A stretch of DNA of 64,000 bases from Cohnella baijiui (GTDB taxonomy: Bacteria > Bacillota > Bacilli > Paenibacillales > Paenibacillaceae): assembly GCF_020731285.1 (NCBI RefSeq), contig NZ_JAJFOW010000031.1:1-64000 (forward strand), read 5' to 3'. The position numbers and the translations under genes are program-made. Below, one piece after another: positions 43,682 to 51,950 of the stretch (the first letter of the stretch is position 1; every line of letters starts with the position of its first letter). The notes below the pieces were generated by a model. The model made no database searches. It was not told where the DNA came from and saw nothing but the letters and a program-made list of their open reading frames with translations.

Positions 43682-44185
43682 ATGGATAAGAAGTTGGAAA
43701 AATCGCTTATTCGTTTTATTACGGAAAATAAGGAGAATGTATATCGATTGGCCTATAGTTATGTTAAGAACGCTGAAAATGCACTGGACATCGTTCAAGA
43801 TTCCATCCAAAAGGCGATAACAGCTTCAGAATTCTTAAAATCCGAAAGCTCAATGAAAAGCTGGTTCTACAGAATCGTGGTAAATACATCGCTCGATTTT
43901 CTGAGAAAACAAAAGAGGATTCAACTTGTAGACGATATGACGTTGGAGTTGCATTGCCCTGCAAGCGAAGACGTCTACCATGATATTGACCTGGAGAAGG
44001 CTTTGGAGGAATTACCCCAGGCCTATCGCACTGTGGTTGTACTTAGATATTTTGAAGATTTGAAAATCGAAGAAATTGCCGAAGTGTTGAATGAAAACAT
44101 CAGTACCGTAAAAACGCGATTGTATCAAGCGCTCTACAAACTTCGAATTAAAATGAGCAATGAATTGCTCAAGGAGGTCAAGTAA
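43682..44185 (+). CDS. sigV: ECF RNA polymerase sigma factor, SigV-like
   Basis: Protein of 167 residues. Region 2 is seen in NVYRLAYSYVKNAENALDIVQDS (in parts) and SWFYRIVVNTSLDFLRKQKR. Region 4 is seen in LEELPQAYRTVVVLRYFEDLKIEEIAEVL (in parts) and ISTVKTRLYQALYKLRIKM, the promoter-recognition helix-turn-helix. GAGGAG precedes the ATG. The next gene begins with a TTG 1 bp after this stop and encodes a membrane protein of the length of RsiV, followed by an OatA-type gene. This is the sigV-rsiV-oatA order known from Bacillus, where the system responds to lysozyme. The name rests on that synteny. Confidence 0.85.
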   Translation: MDKKLEKSLIRFITENKENVYRLAYSYVKNAENALDIVQDSIQKAITASEFLKSESSMKSWFYRIVVNTSLDFLRKQKRIQLVDDMTLELHCPASEDVYHDIDLEKALEELPQAYRTVVVLRYFEDLKIEEIAEVLNENISTVKTRLYQALYKLRIKMSNELLKEVK

Positions 44186-44186
44186 T

Positions 44187-45044
44187 TTGAGCGAACAGCT
44201 GGAACAATTGAAAAGAAACTATAAAAATGTACCGATCCCGCAAGAATTGGATTTCGTCGTGAAGAAAGCCCTCAAACAAAATAAGAAAAAACAATCGAAT
44301 TGGATGAATCGTCTTGTCGGGGTCGGGGCGGCAGCTGTTATATTGATTGCTGGGATTAACGCTAGCCCCGCCTTTGCACATGCATTATCGAATGTGCCAT
44401 ACGTCGGCTCGCTCGTGAAGGTGCTAACGTTTACGGAATTTAAAGTAGATGAGGAAACAGCCAAAGCCGAAATAAAGGTACCTTCCGTTGCGAACATGGA
44501 TAATACAACGTTAGAAGCCGCCTTGAACAACAAGTATCTGGAGGAAAGTAAAAATTTGTACAACGATTTCTTGGCGACGATGGAGGATCTAAAGAAAAAT
44601 GGCGGAGGTCATTTAGGCGTAAAAAGCGGATTTGATGTCAAAACCGACAATGATCGGATTCTTGCCGTGAGCAGATATACTGTAAGCACGGTTAATTCGT
44701 ACTCGGCGTATACCTATGACACGATAGACAAGAAAAATCAACTTTTGATTACGTTACCGAGTTTATTTAAAGATGACAGCTATGTTCACCTGATCAACGA
44801 TAATGTTAAACAACAGATGAGAGACCAGATGGAAGCAGACGCCGACAAGGTTTATTGGGTAGATGGTACCATGAGCTTCGAATCCATTGACAAAAACCAA
44901 TCCTTCTATATTAATGATCAAGGCAAGCTTGTCATTTGCTTTGATAAATACGAAGCCGCTCCCGGTTATATGGGCGTTTTGGAATTTATCATACCGACCG
45001 ATGCAATCGCCGATGCATTGGTAAGTCATGAATATATCAAATAA
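44187..45044 (+). CDS. rsiV: RsiV-like anti-sigma factor
   Basis: Protein of 285 residues from the TTG at 44187, with AAGGAGG 10 nt upstream; 285 is also the length of Bacillus subtilis RsiV. A basic cytoplasmic N-terminus (about 45 residues) binds sigma. One TM helix (VGVGAAAVILIAGINASPAF, about 50-70) ends in a signal-peptidase-like AFA site, relevant because RsiV is cleaved by signal peptidase when lysozyme binds. The extracellular part has the DUF4163/DUF3298-type pattern, ending YEAAPGYMGVLEFIIPTDAI. It would hold SigV inactive until cell-wall stress. Confidence 0.83.
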   Translation: MSEQLEQLKRNYKNVPIPQELDFVVKKALKQNKKKQSNWMNRLVGVGAAAVILIAGINASPAFAHALSNVPYVGSLVKVLTFTEFKVDEETAKAEIKVPSVANMDNTTLEAALNNKYLEESKNLYNDFLATMEDLKKNGGGHLGVKSGFDVKTDNDRILAVSRYTVSTVNSYSAYTYDTIDKKNQLLITLPSLFKDDSYVHLINDNVKQQMRDQMEADADKVYWVDGTMSFESIDKNQSFYINDQGKLVICFDKYEAAPGYMGVLEFIIPTDAIADALVSHEYIK

Positions 45045-45071
45045 GTCAGGTTGGTTAAGGAGAGCGGATGT

Positions 45072-46753
45072 ATGCCTAAGCCGCTGAACAATGATCATAC
45101 CCGTTACATGCCCGGACTCGACGGGCTAAGGGCTTTCGCCGTATTTGCAGTCATTTTCTATCATCTCAATGTCGGTTGGGCACCGGGCGGATTGCTAGGC
45201 GTCGGCGTGTTTTTCGTATTGTCCGGGTACCTGATTACAGACAATCTCATTGCCCAATGGGCGAGGAGCGGACGTATTGATTGGAAAGACTTCTGGCTAA
45301 GACGGCTACGGCGGCTGATGCCCGCGCTGCTTGCCATGATTGCAGCCGTTACGACATGGATCGCGGTATTCGATCGTTCCCAACTGGCATCGCTGCGCGG
45401 GGATGTGCTGTCGGCCGGTCGACGCTCGCGCTCGCGCTAGTTTCAGCGCTGGCGATGGCGCTGCTGTATGAGCCGGGTACAGATCCAAGCCGGGTTTACT
45501 ATGGTACGGATACGAGAGCGTTCGCCTTACTCGTCGGCGCCGCGCTCGCCATCATTTGGCCGAGCCGCAAGCTCTCCATAAAGACTGGGCCGCAGGCGCG
45601 CGTTGTCATTGACGGCATCGGGGCGGGCGGACTGGTAACGATTGCGGTCATGATTCGGCTGACCGATCAGTACGACAGCTTCCTTTACCGGGGCGGACTT
45701 GCGCTGTTGTCCGTCGCCGCGGCTTTGGCTGTGGCGGTGCTTGTTCATCCGGTAAGCAGGCTGGGTAAAGTATTGGGCTGCAAACCGCTTCGGTGGCTTG
45801 GCGTCCGTTCTTACGGCATTTATCTTTGGCATTATCCGGTTATCGTACTGACGAGTCCAACTGTTAACACTGGAGGGACAAACATTATGCGCAGCATATT
45901 TCAGATAGTAGTCTGTATCGTCCTTGCCGCGTTATCTTGGCGGTTTATCGAGGAGCCAATTCGGAGCGGCGGTTTGGGTAAAGTATGGAGGCGAATGCGA
46001 CCTCGAGACATGAGTCGTGGGAGGGTGCCGGTCGGTCGCACAATTGCTTCGTTGAGTATGATACTGGTAATGATGGTGGCTGTGATCGGCTTGACCAGCT
46101 GTGCATCCGGCAAATCGGCCGGCTCGGTTTCGCAAGGCAGCGGCAATCTACAAACGGACGGTACGGCACTGCCTCGCATGGAACAACCCGGCACCGGGAT
46201 GGACGGAACAGCGAAGCCAAATGAGACATCGAAGCCGCAGTCAAACGGCTCGAATCAGCACGTCGAGACTCCGAAGCCGGATGCGGGGCGGGGAATGATC
46301 GCGATCGGCGACTCGGTCATGCTGGACATTGCCCCATATTTGAAAGACCTTCTTCCCGGCATCACGATCGACGGCAAAGTGGGCCGACAGATGTCTCAGG
46401 CGAAGGCCATAATCGATAAGTTCAAGTCGAATAGCGAACTCGGAGACGTGGTCATCATCGGGCTCGGTACGAACGGCACGTTTTCGAAGAAGACGCTCGA
46501 TACGGTGCTGCAATCGCTCGAAGATGTACAGCAAATTGTGCTCGTAAATATACGCGTGCCTCGTCCCTGGGAGCGGGACGTCAACTCGACCTTGGCAAAT
46601 GAAGCGATAAAGTTCGACAATGTCACACTCGTCGACTGGTACGCGGCCAGCACAGACAAAGATTCGTATTTCGCAAAGGATGGCGTTCATCTTGACGAGG
46701 AAGGTGCCAAGGCATTTGCTTCGTTGGTGGCTGACGCGATCAAGCCGCAATAA
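45072..46753 (+). pseudogene. oatA: oatA-like peptidoglycan O-acetyltransferase with internal deletion and frameshift
   Basis: Starts at 45072 behind AAGGAGAG. The acyltransferase-3 domain begins normally (YMPGLDGLRAFAVFAVIFYH, GVGVFFVLSGYLIT, FWLRRLRRLMPALL). Around 45410-45425 the reading jumps from the first frame into another, continuing ALALVSALAMALLYEPGT. The segment normally between them, including the LGHLWSLAVEEQFYLIWP region of the family, is missing (roughly 60-70 residues). The rest is intact in the second frame: later TM helices, a linker, and an SGNH domain with AIGDSVML, IGLGTNG and DGVHLDEEG. Unless the sequence is misassembled, no functional enzyme is made. Confidence 0.82.
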
Positions 46754-46929
46754 AGCGCGGTATAGAGAAGAATTAAAATAGAAACGCTCTCTGGCATAAT
46801 GATGGAAAGGTTTTCGAGAAGAGAGCGAAATGATTAGAGGTGGATATGATTCTAACGGGTTCCGTTTTGAAGTAGAAAGGTCTTAAATGACATATTGAAT
46901 GACTTGAGTTTTGGCATGAGCAAACAAAA

Positions 46930-46969
46930 AATAAGGTGGGTTTTAGCCGGTTTAGCCCACCTTATTTTT
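46930..46969. terminator. Bidirectional terminator
   Basis: AATAAGGTGGG pairs with CCCACCTTATT, with T-runs in both directions. It separates the sigma operon from the convergent small gene. The stretch 46754-46929 holds nothing else recognisable. Confidence 0.85.
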
Positions 46970-46987
46970 GTTAAATGCACCTTGTGT

Positions 46988-47479
46988 TTAACTTTCTTTC
47001 AGAAATCCTTCAAAGAAACCCTTAATGTTTTCAAGATTGACTTTGTAATATTTTAATTCAAAGTCATTGCTCAGGTCGTTTCGAGTCACATATACTTCTT
47101 TTTTTGCGTATTGTATACGTATTTCTCTATCAGGCTTTAAACCAAGTACAATCCCTGCACTAATTTGTGGGTCGACGCTTTCCACTTGAACAACGCTCAT
47201 TTCTGGAATTGAATTGAACATATCTACGAGTTGAATAACTTGTTGTTGAGTTAAACTGACATCCGCTTGTTTTGCGAATGAGTTTTCAACGACCCATTTA
47301 CTCATTTTATAGCCTTGAACATCTGTCGGTTGTATTTGTTTATTTAGAGGTAGGCTCTCTGGTACTACTCCTGAAGAATGCTTCTGCGTGAACGATATCG
47401 TGAGTATTACTAACGCAATTGCAATAATTCCGAGCAGTATAATTGTTGCTGGATTTCTCCCCAAGAAAGTTTTATTCAT
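46988..47479 (-). CDS. Hypothetical single-TM exported protein
   Basis: Protein of 163 residues, with AAGGAGTG 8 nt before the ATG. One N-terminal TM helix (about 11-31, TIILLGIIAIALVILTISF) leads into an extracytoplasmic domain of about 125 residues. That domain shows VSLTQQQVIQLVDMFNSIP, a beta section with RIQYAKKEVYVTRND, and a C-terminal helix. I do not recognise the family. The gene is isolated and clearly AT-rich compared with the flanking parts of the window. Confidence 0.65.
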   Translation of the reverse strand: MNKTFLGRNPATIILLGIIAIALVILTISFTQKHSSGVVPESLPLNKQIQPTDVQGYKMSKWVVENSFAKQADVSLTQQQVIQLVDMFNSIPEMSVVQVESVDPQISAGIVLGLKPDREIRIQYAKKEVYVTRNDLSNDFELKYYKVNLENIKGFFEGFLKES

Positions 47480-47642
47480 TTAAATCACACTCCTTTTTCA
47501 GTTCGTTTAACTTTATCCACAAGTTCTTCAAATTCCTTCCTTAACCTATTGATACTACATGAATTTGCTTTTAGTTTCATCTTATTCGTGGCTTTTAATT
47601 TGAAGAAGGGAAGGGAGCTTAGCAAAGATGCCCCCCCCAATA

Positions 47643-47921
47643 CTATTTGAAATAAACAATATCCTTTAAGGTGAATTGTTTGTCTGTAATTCCAATCCTT
47701 TGAGCAGGGGGCGCTTCTTTTCCGTCATAAGATTTATACGGCGTATAGAAGTTATAGAACGTCCGAAGGATGGTTTGGGCGTACTGAGCGTACTTGGGAT
47801 TGCAATTGGCATAAATATAACTTTTTCCATCACCCCGCGCAGTAACAAGTGGTCTTTCCAAAATGGATATTCTACGGCGGATTTTTAGAGGGAAATTTGG
47901 TTTTTTTCTACGACTGACCAA
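47643..47921 (-). pseudogene. C-terminal fragment of a transposase-like protein
   Basis: A 92-codon frame with only a TTG and no ribosome site. SKYSQ-like sections (NPKYAQYAQTILRTFYNFYT) and the end PAQRIGITDKQFTLKDIVYF resemble the C-terminal tail of DDE transposases (TILRTYYNF ... TPAQRLGI ... DIIYF). The catalytic core is missing. It lies directly beside another transposase scrap, on the same strand. Confidence 0.5.
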
Positions 47922-48588
47922 TTAACTCACAAATCTTATTTTCGATGATTTGCAAGTATATTTCAGGATTTTTACGGAACCTCCGACGTTTCGTCCCTTC
48001 GAGCAGACGATCATTCCATCGGGTTCTCTCTTTATTGAACGCGTTGTAATCCACTTTTTGTAGGCGTTCGATGATGTCGGGTTGTTTCAGAGCATTGTCT
48101 ACAAACACAACGAACTCGCCGCTGCGGAGGATGTAATCGTTCCAACTGCGGCGGCCGGTCATCCGGCGATGCTTCGTTTTCGTCTGGCGAAAGAACCGTT
48201 CATGGTCAATGTTCGTTCGAGGTACATGTGACGTGTCGTAACAGGTATACAGACCGTTCCAAAATCCCTTTGTATACGCCAAAACGTTGTTTACCAACAC
48301 TTCATCGCCGGGCTCGTTGTAGTGTTGCTGCATCCACGCGAGGAGGTGCCCCATTTGAAATCGAACAGGCACCGCACCGAAAAAAATACGCATAACGAGC
48401 ACGTTTATCGGAGACACGAGCGCCGCGAGAATCGGGATGGCCGGCGTATCCTTCAAGTGAAGATACCTCGTCACCAATATGTAGTAGGTGGTTTTATGAT
48501 GGATGATGACCGCATAGGTTAACCTTTTCAAGACTTTAGTCTTTGTCTCGTTTAGCCGTGCATAGACGATATTCGTCCAAGGCTTCAT
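47908..48588 (-). pseudogene. Chimeric frame: transposase-like remnant fused to a permease fragment
   Basis: A 226-codon open frame made of unrelated parts. Its C-terminal two thirds (from about QMGHLLAWMQQHYNEPGDE) contain TNIDHERFFRQTKTKHRRMTGRRSW (read in parts) and NDYILRSGEFVVFVDNAL, typical of transposase-like proteins with an RRxTGR motif. The middle (YYILVTRYLHLKDT ... SPINVLVMRIFFGAVP) is a piece of a LplC-type sugar permease. The first 34 codons overlap the neighbouring gene in another frame. It is unlikely to make a useful protein. Confidence 0.7.
48368..48490 (-). repeat. 123-bp copy of the transporter B permease gene
   Basis: Matches 19173-19295 inside the permease gene at about 92% identity by eye, including an unbroken 33-base run and another of 34 bases. 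Orientation is the same. It has no flanking terminal repeats that I can see. Confidence 0.85.
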
Positions 48589-49168
48589 GAAAACGGTGGA
48601 AAGGACTGGCCAACTCCTTTATGGTCCGTTTTATGATGGAATGATACGTCGGGTTATTACGGGACAATTCCAAACGTTCCATATTTTTGTCCAATTTCTC
48701 TCTAAGGGTAAGAATGAACCCAATCGCGATATGCTTCCGCGCCAACTCCTCAAGATCCGCAGCAAAGGCTTCACTGAGATGCCTAAAATTCGGTACAGAA
48801 AGTGATTTGGACATGAAAAAGTATTCGGGCGTCACGTCCCTGCGAAATTTTTGTCCAGGTACCTCATTCCAAAAATCATTCCATTCCTCTAATAAGTTCA
48901 ATTCATACAACAAGTAATTAAGGAAACCACACAACCATGCGGTACAACTTGTGTTCCGCCTCTGACAACCCACTCGATCAGAAAGATGCCGGCATCCGAT
49001 GCAGCAAGAACCTGAATTCGAAATGCACACCTTACATATGTTTTCTGAACCGACGTTACGAAGATACTGAAGTCCTGTTTCGATAACCGCTTCTCTGCTT
49101 GTTGGCTTCATGTTGGAATGGAGTTTGATTAAGGACTGCGAAAGTTGCTTGAATGGTTCGTCTGGCAA
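48536..49168 (-). CDS. Cys-rich hypothetical protein
   Basis: Protein of 210 residues from a TTG at 49168 with GGAGGG 6 nt upstream. Residues about 42-75 form a cysteine cluster: CKVC, then GSCCIGC, C in DRVGCQ, and TSCTAWLC, eight or nine Cys in 35 residues. This suggests a zinc or iron-sulfur site. The rest is helical (LNYLLYELNLLEEWNDFW, then LEELARKHIAIGFILTLREK). I do not recognise the family. An ArsR-type palindrome lies 33 bp upstream of its start. Its 3' end overlaps the chimeric frame by 53 bp. Confidence 0.55.
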   Translation of the reverse strand: MPDEPFKQLSQSLIKLHSNMKPTSREAVIETGLQYLRNVGSENICKVCISNSGSCCIGCRHLSDRVGCQRRNTSCTAWLCGFLNYLLYELNLLEEWNDFWNEVPGQKFRRDVTPEYFFMSKSLSVPNFRHLSEAFAADLEELARKHIAIGFILTLREKLDKNMERLELSRNNPTYHSIIKRTIKELASPFHRFHEALDEYRLCTAKRDKD

Positions 49169-49200
49169 TTCGAACCCTCCGCTCCTCTTAAATTCAAATA

Positions 49201-49214
49201 TTCAAATGTTTGAA
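49201..49214. promoter_or_regulatory. ArsR-type operator candidate 1
   Basis: TTCAAATGTTTGAA, inverted arms TTCAAA/TTTGAA with a 2-nt centre, just upstream of the Cys-rich gene. Related sites lie at 49320 and 49801. Confidence 0.5.
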
Positions 49215-49319
49215 ATGTTCAATTATTATACGTCATGGGAATAATAATGACAACGACCCTTCCGCATTTTTAGGTTTACTTGAAACATCGGTTCATTATT
49301 GTGGTATTATATTCGCATA

Positions 49320-49333
49320 TTCAAAAGTTTAAG
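49320..49333. promoter_or_regulatory. ArsR-type operator candidate 2
   Basis: TTCAAAAGTTTAAG, an imperfect copy of the TTCAAA-N2-TTTGAA palindrome. It lies 20 bp before the arsR-type start and next to its ribosome site, well placed for autorepression. Confidence 0.5.
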
Positions 49334-49353
49334 TGTCAAGGAGAGCAAGTGGT

Positions 49354-49689
49354 ATGCCTCAATATCAAAACCTTCATCTATTCAAGGCCGATTTTTTCAA
49401 AGCACTGGCCCATCCCATGCGAATTCGTATACTGGAAGTGCTGAGTGAGGGCGACAAAAATGTCAATGAACTGCAGAGCATTTTAGGTTCGGAAGGCTCT
49501 GCCGTTTCGCAACAATTGTCGGTGTTGCGTAATAAGAATGTGGTTTATGGTATAAAAGAAGGAACAACGGTAATATATTCGTTGCGTGACCCGCTGATTA
49601 AAGATTTATTAACAGTGGCAAAGCAGATATTCGACAACCACCTGGTAGATGCCATTTCCTTGCTTGAAGTGATAAGAAAAGAACCATAA
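49354..49689 (+). CDS. ArsR-family transcriptional regulator
   Basis: Protein of 111 residues from the ATG at 49354, behind AAGGAGAG. The winged HTH is clear: FFKALAHPMRIRILEVLSEG, NVNELQSILGSEGSAVSQQL as the recognition region, and a wing VVYGIKEGTTVIYSLRDP. The usual ELCVCDL metal motif of ArsR/SmtB proteins is absent (no Cys at all), so it does not sense metals in the classical way. This CadR-less type often controls SulP or rhodanese genes in sulfur handling. A SulP transporter follows after a weak terminator. Confidence 0.87.
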   Translation: MPQYQNLHLFKADFFKALAHPMRIRILEVLSEGDKNVNELQSILGSEGSAVSQQLSVLRNKNVVYGIKEGTTVIYSLRDPLIKDLLTVAKQIFDNHLVDAISLLEVIRKEP

Positions 49690-49692
49690 TAA

Positions 49693-49735
49693 AACAAGGT
49701 GATCCGAGATATCAACCCGGAGGCCTTGTTTTTTT
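49693..49735 (+). terminator. Terminator between arsR-type and sulP genes
   Basis: AACAAGG pairs with CCTTGTT with a partly paired interior, followed by a T7 tract. The downstream gene has its own operator-like site, so it may have its own promoter. Confidence 0.65.
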
Positions 49736-49800
49736 CTTTGTTCATGGGTGTCGCGAACCAATTGACAATGGAACACTGTGAGAGTAGTATTTGCTATATA

Positions 49801-49814
49801 TTCAAATAATCAAA
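49801..49814. promoter_or_regulatory. ArsR-type operator candidate 3
   Basis: TTCAAATAATCAAA, a half-matching copy within an AT-rich near-palindrome (TATATATTCAAAT ... CAAATATATA), 21 bp before the SulP start. Confidence 0.45.
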
Positions 49815-49835
49815 TATATAAAAGAAGGTTCTGAA

Positions 49836-51608
49836 ATGAAATGGACCGGACGGTTTGAAGGCTATACCCCCGTTTCTTTACGCAAAGACCTCATCTCGGG
49901 TCTGATTGTCGGCGTTATCGCGATTCCACTCGGCATGGCGTTTGCGATTGCTTCGGGGGTCAAACCTGAATACGGCATTTATACGACCATTGTGGCCGGA
50001 ATCATGATCTCTCTCTTCGGCGGCTCAAGATTTCAAATTGGAGGTCCTACCGGCGCATTCATTCCGATTCTTTTTGCCATTGTCATGCAGTATGGTTATG
50101 AGAATTTGTTGATCGCAGGGCTGCTTGCCGGCATTATGCTGGTTCTTATGGGTGTGCTGAAACTCGGCGTCTTAATCAAGTATATCCCCCGTCCGGTGAC
50201 CATCGGATTTACAGCCGGTATCGCCGTCATTATTTTTAGTGGCCAAATCGTGAATTTCTTAGGCCTCACGCAGATCGAGAAGCATGAAGACTTCCTTTCT
50301 AACATGAAAGAGATCCTAATTCGCTTCGAAACCATCAATCTCTACAGCGTGATGACGGCATTGATTTGTTTAGCCGTCATCATACTAACGCCAAAGTTCT
50401 TGCCGAGGGTTCCAGGCTCATTGATCGGGCTGATCGTCTCAACGGTAGTGGCATCGATACTTTTTAAAGGACATGTGGCCACCATCGGGTCCTCATTTGG
50501 AACGATACCGAGTACGCTTCCCCATTTTCATGCGCCCAACATCACGTGGGAACGAATCACAACCTTGTTGCAACCCGCGTTCATCATCGCCATGTTAGGT
50601 GGCATTGAATCTCTTTTGTCCGCGGTTGTCGCGGACGGTATGACCGGAAAACGTCATAACAGTAATCGTGAATTAATCGGACAAGGGATTGCCAATATCG
50701 TTACCCCCTTCTTTGGGGGGATCCCAGCGACAGGTGCCATTGCACGAACGGCAACTAACATCAAGAACGGGGCTGTGTCTCCGATCTCCGGCGTCATTCA
50801 CGGCGTTGTGGTGTTCCTGGTTCTCATTTTGTTTGCGCCCTACGCTTCCGAAATTCCGCTAGCCAGTATGGCTCCTATCCTAATGCTCGTTGCATGGAAT
50901 ATGAGCGAGCGTAAAGCGTTTGCCCATGTGCTGAAAACGAAAACAAGCGACTCGCTTGTGCTGGCGACCACTTTTTTATTAACCGTTTTCACAAACGTAA
51001 CGACGGCAGTTGAAGTCGGCTTGCTCCTGGCGGTGCTGCTGTTTGTCAAACGCATGAGCGATCTGTTGACGGTGGCAAAAATGCTGCCCGACCCCGCCTC
51101 GGATAAAGTGAAGGCCCATATGGTGTCAGAAAGCCACGATTGCCCGCAAATGAGTATATACACCATCGAAGGCCCCCTTTTCTTCGGTGCTGCCAACATG
51201 TTTGAGAAGTCGATCATGGATACCATTCACCTGCGACCCAAAATCCTGCTGCTTCGGCTTGGAAAAGTGCCCTTTATGGATATGACCGGTGAATCCAATT
51301 TATCAAGTCTGGTCAACCACTTTAAGAAGGGCGGCGGTTTAGTGATGATCTCCGGTATGAAACCACAACCGCTTCAGGTTCTGCAGAAAACCGGTCTTTA
51401 TGATCGGATCGGCGCGGAACATTTCTTTAGCCACACCGGCGAAGCGATCGACTATGCGTTGTTCCAACTTGACTATGATAAGTGCTTAGGTTGCAAGCAC
51501 TTCGCTTTCCGGGAATGTGCGGCGTTATCTAACGCGGAATCGCAACAAAGCGTAGTAGCAAAATGGGCTACAACCAAACGAAACAAACCGCAACCTTTGC
51601 CCAGATGA
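49836..51608 (+). CDS. SulP-family anion transporter with STAS domain
   Basis: Protein of 590 residues from the ATG at 49836; the frame is open to 49791 but the leader is poor. About ten or more TM helices start after DLISGLIVGVIAIPLGMAFA. FQIGGPTGAFIPI and PFFGGIPATGAIARTATNIK are SulP signature segments. The cytoplasmic STAS domain (about 440-550) has YTIEGPLFFGAA and KVPFMDMTGESN. An extra C-terminal tail contains CLGCKHFAFREC, a Cys cluster not universal in the family. It imports sulfate, bicarbonate or another anion. Neighbouring operator-like palindromes suggest control by the upstream ArsR protein. Confidence 0.88.
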   Translation: MKWTGRFEGYTPVSLRKDLISGLIVGVIAIPLGMAFAIASGVKPEYGIYTTIVAGIMISLFGGSRFQIGGPTGAFIPILFAIVMQYGYENLLIAGLLAGIMLVLMGVLKLGVLIKYIPRPVTIGFTAGIAVIIFSGQIVNFLGLTQIEKHEDFLSNMKEILIRFETINLYSVMTALICLAVIILTPKFLPRVPGSLIGLIVSTVVASILFKGHVATIGSSFGTIPSTLPHFHAPNITWERITTLLQPAFIIAMLGGIESLLSAVVADGMTGKRHNSNRELIGQGIANIVTPFFGGIPATGAIARTATNIKNGAVSPISGVIHGVVVFLVLILFAPYASEIPLASMAPILMLVAWNMSERKAFAHVLKTKTSDSLVLATTFLLTVFTNVTTAVEVGLLLAVLLFVKRMSDLLTVAKMLPDPASDKVKAHMVSESHDCPQMSIYTIEGPLFFGAANMFEKSIMDTIHLRPKILLLRLGKVPFMDMTGESNLSSLVNHFKKGGGLVMISGMKPQPLQVLQKTGLYDRIGAEHFFSHTGEAIDYALFQLDYDKCLGCKHFAFRECAALSNAESQQSVVAKWATTKRNKPQPLPR

Positions 51609-51702
51609 GTGGTTATCTGAATGAAGATTCGTACCTCTGTTGGAGGAAACCGCACAGCGAACCCGGTAAAGGAACGACATTTTCCATTCGCCGGCGGAAT
51701 GC

Positions 51703-51739
51703 AACGCCCTGTCTACGCACGTCGAGACAGGGCGTTTTC
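51703..51739 (+). terminator. Terminator after the SulP gene
   Basis: AACGCCCTGTCT pairs perfectly with AGACAGGGCGTT around a 10-nt loop, followed by TTTTCT. The rest of 51609-51950 holds only the operator motif at 51816. Confidence 0.82.
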
Positions 51740-51815
51740 TATGCCATAGATAGAAGTGTGTTATGGCCGGGCTAACGAAGGTTCGGCTGAAGGGGAACGA
51801 TGTTGCAATTTTAAA

Positions 51816-51876
51816 GAAAAGTGTATTTTTTGTTGATCGTAATCGCGTTTTTTTGAAGGAAAGTGAGTACTTTTTT
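51816..51876 (+). promoter_or_regulatory. Shared operator-like motif, copy 5, with a degenerate second copy
   Basis: GAAAAGTGTATTTTTT at 51816-51831 is 119 bp upstream of the GH35 start, T-run towards the gene. A related GGAAAGTGAGTACTTTTTT lies at 51858-51876. A weak cre-like GGTATACGTTTGCT is at 51883. Confidence 0.65.
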
Positions 51877-51950
51877 GCTCTCGGTATACGTTTGCTCTTG
51901 TACAGTGAAATAGCAGAGGTGCGACTTTAACTGTACAAGGAGAATCAAGA

